Below, one piece after another: positions 5,611 to 10,276 of a stretch of DNA of 10,276 nt (positions are counted from its first letter, which is position 1; every line of letters starts with the position of its first letter). Below the pieces are notes generated by a model. That model saw only the letters and a program-made list of their open reading frames with translations, made no database searches and had not been told where the DNA came from. The position numbers and the translations under genes are program-made. This DNA is from Deltaproteobacteria bacterium (GTDB taxonomy: Bacteria; Desulfobacterota; GWC2-55-46). The stretch covers positions 1-10,276 of the forward strand of contig JAUSLB010000119.1 of NCBI GenBank assembly GCA_030646655.1, given 5' to 3'.

Positions 5611-6606
5611 ATGCCTGAGCTTAGACTCAACCTCGTAACGAGGGAATGGGTAATAATAGCCACGGAGCGGGCCAAGAGGCCGATGGATTTCAGGAACAAC
5701 ATCGAGCGGCCAGCGCCCCCGCCGCACTTGAGCTCCTGCCCCTTCTGCCCCGGAAATGAGCATAAGACCCCCGAAGAGCAGCTCCGCCTCCCTGAGGACG
5801 GCGGATGGAAGATAAGGGTGGTCTCGAACAAGTACCCGGCTCTGTCAAAGACAGGGGAGAGAAAGAGGTCTGTTGACGGGTTCAGGCGGTCGATGACCGG
5901 GGTGGGCATACACGAGATTATAGTAGAGAGCAGCCTCCATAACGTAAGCATTGCCTTTATGGAGCTTAATCATATACAGGATGTGCTCCGCATCTATAAG
6001 AACAGGTTCATAGAGGCGCACAAGGACCTGAGGGTGGAGCATGTGATCATCTTTAAGAACCAGGGCGAGGCCGCCGGGACTTCCATTGAGCACGCGCACT
6101 CCCAGCTCGTGGGAACTCCCGTAGTGCCGATACAGGTGAGGGACAGGGTGCAGGCCGCGCTCCACTTCTTCGACGACACAGGTGAGTGCATGATATGCTC
6201 GATCCTTAAAAAGGAGAGGGAGGAGGGGGTGAGGGTGGTGACGGATACCGACCACTTCATTACCTTCATACCCTACGCCGCGCTTTCGCCTTTTCACACG
6301 TGGATATTCCCCAAGAGGCATTCGGCGACTTTCTCGTCGATTACCGAGGAAGAGATAAAGGACCTCTCCAGCCATCTAAAGACCCTCTTATCCAAATTCT
6401 ACTTCAGCCTCGATAACCCGGACTATAATTATGTAATAAGGTCGAGCAGGCCTCAGGACTCGGCGAACGAGTACTGCCACTGGTACTTCAGCATCGTGCC
6501 CCGGATAACGAGGACGGCTGGGTTCGAGCTCGGCAGCGGCATGTTCATAAATACGAGCGCACCTGAGGAGAGCGCGAAGTTCTTAAGGTCCGCCCGGACG
6601 GAATAG
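5611..6606 (+). CDS. galT: Galactose-1-phosphate uridylyltransferase-like protein (HIT superfamily)
   Basis: This 331-residue protein is about the normal length for GalT. The N-terminal half has [20 protein letters not shown] and a CPFC zinc pair (C43, C46), then GIHEIIVES with H101. The active-site HxHxQ signature is HAHSQ (H161, H163, Q165), H163 being the expected nucleotidylated histidine. The C-terminal half has a second Cys pair, CMIC (C193, C196), and [10 protein letters not shown]. Known GalT enzymes swap UMP between UDP-glucose and galactose 1-phosphate in the Leloir pathway. Relatives act on other sugar phosphates (for example as ADP-glucose phosphorylases), and no galK or galE is in view, so the substrate is uncertain. 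The ATG at 5611 has no good ribosome site, but an extended -10 ends seven bases upstream. The stop is seven bases before the Nudix gene, so the two form a pair. Confidence 0.88.
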   Translation: MPELRLNLVTREWVIIATERAKRPMDFRNNIERPAPPPHLSSCPFCPGNEHKTPEEQLRLPEDGGWKIRVVSNKYPALSKTGERKRSVDGFRRSMTGVGIHEIIVESSLHNVSIAFMELNHIQDVLRIYKNRFIEAHKDLRVEHVIIFKNQGEAAGTSIEHAHSQLVGTPVVPIQVRDRVQAALHFFDDTGECMICSILKKEREEGVRVVTDTDHFITFIPYAALSPFHTWIFPKRHSATFSSITEEEIKDLSSHLKTLLSKFYFSLDNPDYNYVIRSSRPQDSANEYCHWYFSIVPRITRTAGFELGSGMFINTSAPEESAKFLRSARTE

Positions 6607-6613
6607 GCGATAT

Positions 6614-7039
6614 ATGGGGCTATACAGGAACCCGCTCCCTACGGTCGATATCATAATAGAGCTCGGCGGCAAAGGGGTCGTGCTCATAGAGAGGAAGAAC
6701 GAGCCCAAGGGGTGGGCGATCCCCGGGGGCTTCATAGACGCCGGGGAGTCCGCCGAGGAGGCGGCGGTAAGGGAGGCTTTCGAGGAGACTTCTCTTAAGG
6801 TGAGGCTTAAAGCCCAGATGCACGCATACTCCGACCCGAAAAGGGACCCGAGGTCCCCGACGATATCTATCGTATTCGTGGCCGAGGCAAAGGGCGAGCC
6901 TGTGGCAAAGGACGACGCGAAGAATGTGGGGGTATTTAATGAGGGGGGCCTGCCAGAGCCTTTAGCCTTCGACCACGCGAAGATATTAAGCGATTATTTC
7001 AGGTGGAAGAGGGAGGGGTTCAGGGTGTTTGAGATGTAA
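6614..7039 (+). CDS. Nudix hydrolase
   Basis: This 141-residue protein contains the Nudix box GX5EX7REUXEEXGU at G39-L61: GFIDAGE, then seven residues, then REAFEETSL. The metal-binding Glu residues (E54, E57, E58) and E45 are present. The usual glycine near the end of the box is Ser60. WAIPGGFID and the following [16 protein letters not shown] are typical of the ADP-ribose pyrophosphatase / MutT-like branch. The enzyme would hydrolyse a nucleoside diphosphate linked to another group, with Mg2+; candidates include ADP-ribose and nucleotide sugars. The start follows the galT stop by seven bases with only a weak AGGCGA site, suggesting translational coupling. Pairing with a nucleotide-sugar transferase makes a role in nucleotide-sugar housekeeping plausible but unproven. 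Confidence 0.93.
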   Translation: MGLYRNPLPTVDIIIELGGKGVVLIERKNEPKGWAIPGGFIDAGESAEEAAVREAFEETSLKVRLKAQMHAYSDPKRDPRSPTISIVFVAEAKGEPVAKDDAKNVGVFNEGGLPEPLAFDHAKILSDYFRWKREGFRVFEM

Positions 7040-7071
7040 GGGGCTGCTTCTTTAAAAAGGTGATTTGATGA

Positions 7072-7103
7072 GGCGGGCTCAGATCGGAAAATCTGAGCCC
7101 GCC
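7072..7103 (+). terminator. Strong hairpin after the Nudix gene (terminator-like, no T run)
   Basis: GGCGGGCTCAGAT (7072-7084) and ATCTGAGCCCGCC (7091-7103) form a perfect 13-bp stem with a six-base loop, 32 bp past the Nudix stop. The following bases are CTTAGGT, so the canonical U tract of an intrinsic terminator is missing. It may still stop transcription or protect mRNA ends. It lies just before repeat copy B. Confidence 0.55.
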
Positions 7104-7115
7104 CTTAGGTGGACA

Positions 7116-7353
7116 ACAGGATGTTGAAAAAGTCCGTCTTGGACTTTTTCAACCACGACTTGGCCGAAATGAATGGCAGAACTCCGTTCTGCTGGCAAGG
7201 AATCTTTCATTTATATAGCTCGCCTTGTCACTTCGTGAGCCGGCGAGCGTCCAGACGTCCAAGTCTCACAAATTGCTCGACTTTTCAAGCCTTGCAATTT
7301 GGCAATCCGTCCATGGATTGCCTTAGCAGGCTGTTTTTTAACAGCCTGCTAAT
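7116..7353 (+). repeat. MITE-like multi-hairpin element, copy B (longer, inverted)
   Basis: This is a 238-bp inverted copy of the element at 2467-2625. Its ends match copy A: a perfect 13-bp stem GTTGAAAAAGTCC at 7123-7153 and a perfect 13-bp stem TTAGCAGGCTGTT with a four-base loop at 7323-7352. GGCAATCC/GGATTGCC (7301-7322) and the CAAATTGC/GCAATTTG arms are also kept. Compared with copy A it has about 80 extra bases (roughly 7166-7247) that are themselves hairpins. GCAGAA/TTCTGC (7176-7192) is enclosed by AAATGAA/TTCATTT (7167-7212), and GCTCGCC/GGCGAGC (7218-7248) has an inner TCAC/GTGA. It sits between the convergent Nudix and gatB genes, six bases from the gatB stop, so it could act as a two-way transcription block. 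No transposase is encoded. Confidence 0.75.
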
Positions 7354-7358
7354 TTATA

Positions 7359-8792
7359 CTACCCCAGCTTCTCCTTTAGGAGCTTGTTTATTACCTGCGG
7401 GTTGGCCTTGCCTTTGGTCGCCTTCATCGCCTCGCCCACAAAAAAGCCCATGAGCTGGGTCTTGCCTGCCTTATACCGCTCTAAATTCTCGGGGTTCGCC
7501 TTTATAATCTCAGCTATAACCTTTGACAGTTCATCCTCGTTTGAGATCTGGACAAGGCCCTTTGCCTTTATTATCTCGGAGGCGGATTTCCCGGTCCTGT
7601 ACATCTCCTCGAAGACCTCTTTCGCGCCCGTGCCGCTTACCACCCCGTCCTTTACCGATTTGATTAGCCCGGCAAGGGATTGGGGTGTTACGGGGCAGTC
7701 CTTCACATCGCGGGAGTCTTCCTTAAGGAGCCTTAAGACCTCCCCCATAACCCAGTTAGAGGATACCTTCGGTTCATTGGTAGCCTTTACGACCGATTCG
7801 TAATAATCAGCAAGGCCCTTTGAAGACGTGAGCACCCCTGCGTCATAAGAGGGTATCCCGTACTCGCTTATGAACCTTTCTCTTTTCTGGCGGGGCAGCT
7901 CGGGCAGGGCGCCCCTTAGCTTTTCGACAAGCTCGTTTTCAACCATCAAGGGCAGGAGGTCAGGCTCGGGGAAGTAGCGGTAGTCGTGCGCCTCCTCCTT
8001 CGACCTCATCGAGGCGGTTACGCCCTTTGAGGCGTCGAAAAGGCGGGTCTCCTGAACGACCTTGCCGCCGCCCTCCACAACGTCTATCTGCCTCTGTATC
8101 TCGTAATCTATGGCCTCTTTTACGAACTTAAAGGAGTTCATGTTCTTAAGCTCCGCCTTTGTGCCGAGCTTCTCCGCTCCAACGGGCCTTACTGAGACGT
8201 TAGCGTCGCAGCGGAAGCTGCCTTCCTCCATGTTGCCGCTGCATATCTCAAGGTAGACGAGAATGTCCCTCATTGCCCTTAAATAGGCCTGCGCCTCGTC
8301 GGAAGAGCGCATCTCAGGCTCGCTTACTATCTCTATCAAGGGCACGCCGGTCCTGTTAGGGTCAACGAAGCTGAAGTTTTCATCCTCTGGCCCCTCGCCG
8401 TGAAGTAGCTTGCCGGCGTCCTCTTCCATGTGGATTCTGGTAATGCCTATCTTCTTCGTTCCGTCGGCGTCTATATCAAGATGCCCGTGCTCGGCCAAAG
8501 GCTCTGAGTACTGGGAGATCTGGTAGCCTTTAGGCAGATCCGGGTAGAAGTAATTTTTCCTCGCGAATATTGACCTGGGGTTTATCCTGCAGTTGACCGC
8601 AAGCGCCATCTTTACCGCGAACTCTACGGCCTTCCTGTTCAGCACAGGGAGCACCCCGGGCATGCCGAGGCAGACGGGGCAGACCTGAGTATTAGGGTCT
8701 GAGCCGAATTTTGTCGAGCACCCGCAGAAGAGTTTTGAGCCGGTCAGGAGCTGGGCGTGGACTTCAAGGCCGATTACAGCTTCGTATTTCAT
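7359..8792 (-). CDS. gatB: Aspartyl/glutamyl-tRNA(Asn/Gln) amidotransferase subunit B
   Basis: This 477-residue protein is full length for GatB. It begins [15 protein letters not shown], the family's N-terminal signature, followed by the zinc-site Cys pairs C23/C25 and C38/C41 (CGC and CPVC). It continues with [19 protein letters not shown] at 77-95, the most conserved GatB block, and HMEEDAGKL. The C-terminal third (from about 325) is the YqeY-like tRNA-binding tail ending NKLLKEKLG. GatB phosphorylates the mischarged Glu-tRNA(Gln) or Asp-tRNA(Asn) and, with GatA-derived ammonia, converts it to the amidated form. The ATG has a GAGG ribosome site about 10 nt upstream. It lies 170 bp downstream of gatA, a wider gap than usual, which holds a GC-rich palindromic repeat. 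Its stop is six bases from repeat copy B. Confidence 0.98.
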   Translation of the reverse strand: MKYEAVIGLEVHAQLLTGSKLFCGCSTKFGSDPNTQVCPVCLGMPGVLPVLNRKAVEFAVKMALAVNCRINPRSIFARKNYFYPDLPKGYQISQYSEPLAEHGHLDIDADGTKKIGITRIHMEEDAGKLLHGEGPEDENFSFVDPNRTGVPLIEIVSEPEMRSSDEAQAYLRAMRDILVYLEICSGNMEEGSFRCDANVSVRPVGAEKLGTKAELKNMNSFKFVKEAIDYEIQRQIDVVEGGGKVVQETRLFDASKGVTASMRSKEEAHDYRYFPEPDLLPLMVENELVEKLRGALPELPRQKRERFISEYGIPSYDAGVLTSSKGLADYYESVVKATNEPKVSSNWVMGEVLRLLKEDSRDVKDCPVTPQSLAGLIKSVKDGVVSGTGAKEVFEEMYRTGKSASEIIKAKGLVQISNEDELSKVIAEIIKANPENLERYKAGKTQLMGFFVGEAMKATKGKANPQVINKLLKEKLG

Positions 8793-8842
8793 CTATTGAG
8801 ACCTCTTGCGTTAAATTTTGAGATATTTTTCATCTTCCTTTA

Positions 8843-8877
8843 TCCCCTCCCCCTTTTCTATCGCCGGAGGGGAGGGA
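8843..8877 (-). repeat. GC-rich palindromic repeat, copy 3, in the gatA-gatB gap
   Basis: TCCCCTCC (8843-8850) and GGAGGGGA (8866-8873) form an 8-bp stem, and the core CTTTTCTATCG matches copies 1 and 2 in the same orientation. It lies in the 170-bp gap between gatA and gatB. Near it are a short CATCC/GGATG hairpin (8901-8915) and otherwise nothing I can assign; no ORF or convincing promoter is visible in 8793-8962. In the minus-strand transcript it would be an intercistronic stem. Confidence 0.6.
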
Positions 8878-8962
8878 AAAAGAAAAACGGGAGGAACCGT
8901 CATCCGATCAGGATGCTATACGATTTACCATTTCCCCGGGGCCGTTATTCGAAGGTTGAAAT

Positions 8963-10276
8963 TTACAGCTGCGCCCTTTTCTTGTGCCAGTCTGTCGCCT
9001 GCTCGTAGGAGTAAGCGGCGCGCAAGACCGTCCCTTCGTCCAGATTTTTTCCGAGTATCTGTAACCCTATGGGGAGGCTGTCCTTTGTAAAGCCGCAGGG
9101 TATCGAAATCCCAGGGATGCCCGCGAGGTTGCACGAGATAGTGAAGATATCGGACAGATACATCGTAAGCGGGTCCGCTATCTTCTCGCCTAACTTGAAC
9201 GCCGGCGTGGGAGAAGTGGGGGTCGCTATCACATCGCAAGCCCTGAAGGCTGAGTCGAAGTCGTTCTTGACGAGGGTCCTTACCTGAGACGCCTTCTTGT
9301 AATACGCCTCGTAATAGCCCGCTGAAAGCGAATAGGTCCCGAGCATTATCCTTCTTTTTACCTCGCCGCCGAACCCGGCGTCCCGGGTCTTTTTATACAT
9401 GTCTATAAGGCTTCCGGTGTCGTTCACCCTTAGGCCGTATTTTACGCCGTCGTAGCGGGCGAGGTTGCTTGAGGCCTCGGCTGTGGCGACAAGGTAGTAA
9501 ACAGCTACAGCGTATTCCGTATGCGGCAACGACACCGGGACAAGCTCCGCGCCCTGTTTTTTAAGTATATCGAGCGCGCCCATTACCGCCGCTTCGACCT
9601 CTTTGTCCATTCCCTCGATAAAATATTCTTTCGGTATCCCGATCTTGAGGCCCCTGACCCCTTTATCCAGAAATGACGCGTAGTCCGGGACTTCTTCATC
9701 GACGGAGGTTGAATCGCAGGGGTCGTGGCCCGCCATCGCGTTGAGCATTATGGCCGAGTCCCTCACATCCTTTGTGAACGGCCCTCCCTGATCGAGCGAC
9801 GAGGCGAAGGCTATCATCCCGTACCTCGATACCCTGCCGTAGGTGGGCTTAAGCCCCACTACCCCGCAGCATGAGGCGGGCTGGCGTATCGAGCCGCCCG
9901 TATCCGTGCCGATAGAGGCCGCGCATTCTCCAGCGGCAACGGAGGCGGCGGAGCCTCCGGAGCTTCCGCCCGGCACGCGGTCGAGCGCCCACGGGTTAAG
10001 GGTCTTAAAGAAGGCGGAGTTCTCGGTGGAAGAGCCCATCGCGAACTCGTCCATATTTGTCTTGCCGAGGATCACGGCGCCGGAGTCTTTTAACTTCCTT
10101 ACGACGGTTGAGTCGTACGGCGGGATGAAGTTGCCGAGTATTTTTGACGCGCAGGTTGTCTTTATGCCCTTTGTGCAGAATATGTCCTTGACTGAGACGG
10201 GGACGCCGGTAAGCGGCACTACATTTTTACCTTCGGCAAGCCTTTTATCGGCGGCCTTTGCACAGATGAGCGCCTC
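8963..10276 (-). CDS. gatA: Aspartyl/glutamyl-tRNA(Asn/Gln) amidotransferase subunit A (5' end outside window)
   Basis: The frame stays open from the TAA at 8963-8965 to the last base of the window, so the start lies beyond the edge. 437 codons are visible and about 50 N-terminal residues are missing, judged by the position of the catalytic Lys. The protein is an amidase-signature enzyme that releases ammonia from glutamine and feeds it to GatB. The Ser-cisSer-Lys triad is intact: Lys in GVPVSVKD (visible residue 30), cis-Ser in PGGSSGGS (105) and nucleophile Ser in [10 protein letters not shown] (129). The spacings of 75 and 24 residues equal those in S. aureus GatA. The tail ends [13 protein letters not shown] at 10217-10219 is internal (V in NVVPLTGVP) and is not the start. 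gatC is not visible and would be expected upstream, outside the window. Confidence 0.97.
   Translation of the reverse strand, partial: EALICAKAADKRLAEGKNVVPLTGVPVSVKDIFCTKGIKTTCASKILGNFIPPYDSTVVRKLKDSGAVILGKTNMDEFAMGSSTENSAFFKTLNPWALDRVPGGSSGGSAASVAAGECAASIGTDTGGSIRQPASCCGVVGLKPTYGRVSRYGMIAFASSLDQGGPFTKDVRDSAIMLNAMAGHDPCDSTSVDEEVPDYASFLDKGVRGLKIGIPKEYFIEGMDKEVEAAVMGALDILKKQGAELVPVSLPHTEYAVAVYYLVATAEASSNLARYDGVKYGLRVNDTGSLIDMYKKTRDAGFGGEVKRRIMLGTYSLSAGYYEAYYKKASQVRTLVKNDFDSAFRACDVIATPTSPTPAFKLGEKIADPLTMYLSDIFTISCNLAGIPGISIPCGFTKDSLPIGLQILGKNLDEGTVLRAAYSYEQATDWHKKRAQL

Noticed and set aside
5209..5763. A 184-codon minus-strand open frame opposite the ferritin-like and galT genes
   Set aside because: It spans two well-supported plus-strand genes and has low-complexity, shadow-like composition.
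7116..7353. CRISPR array
   Set aside because: The repeats are internal hairpin arms, not regularly spaced direct repeats with unique spacers.
7109..7453. A 114-codon plus-strand open frame over repeat copy B and the gatB end
   Set aside because: It translates the hairpin element and runs antisense into gatB; no ribosome site or domain.
10217..10219. GTG as the gatA start codon
   Set aside because: The frame stays open upstream with GatA-like sequence ([11 protein letters not shown]) to the window edge, so the true start is outside.

Overview
The window is a dense bacterial chromosomal segment of mostly housekeeping genes. No transposase, phage, CRISPR, rRNA or tRNA gene is visible. Codon use favours AGG for Arg and ATA for Ile in a moderately GC-rich background. 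Together with an anaerobe-type gene set (SPASM radical SAM protein, rubredoxin-less ferritin-like protein, GatAB, and a universal stress protein fused to a PCP_red domain), this suggests an uncultured Nitrospirota- or Desulfobacterota-like lineage. That placement is an inference from gene content, not a phylogenetic result.

Layout, left to right. (1) 1-2342, minus strand: an operon of a small two-helix membrane protein, a tandem universal stress protein with a C-terminal PCP_red domain, and a radical SAM/SPASM enzyme that runs off the left edge. A near-consensus sigma-70 promoter (2426-2453) drives it, and its leader can fold a 12-bp stem over the first ribosome binding site. (2) 2467-2625: a 159-bp element made of hairpins (copy A). 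(3) 2624-4842, minus strand: fabI (enoyl-ACP reductase), then an endonuclease Q family PHP-domain DNA repair nuclease whose protein ends in a sliding-clamp-like QIGLF. (4) 4843-5076: divergent intergenic region with candidate promoters in both directions and several palindromes. (5) 5077-7039, plus strand: a ferritin-like diiron protein, a GalT-like nucleotidyltransferase that may be made from a leaderless transcript, and a Nudix hydrolase, followed by a strong hairpin. (6) 7116-7353: a second, inverted, longer copy (copy B, 238 bp) of the hairpin element. (7) 7359-10276, minus strand: gatA (5' end outside the window) and gatB, two subunits of the Asp-tRNA(Asn)/Glu-tRNA(Gln) amidotransferase.

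The coding genes are mostly familiar; the less expected content is between them. A pair of inverted, multi-hairpin, MITE-like elements brackets a 4.5-kb block. A second, unrelated GC-rich palindromic repeat occurs three times in one orientation, each time 5' of a minus-strand gene. Several ribosome binding sites lie inside potential stems. The most notable proteins are the USP-USP-PCP_red fusion and the bacterial EndoQ with a candidate clamp-binding tail.
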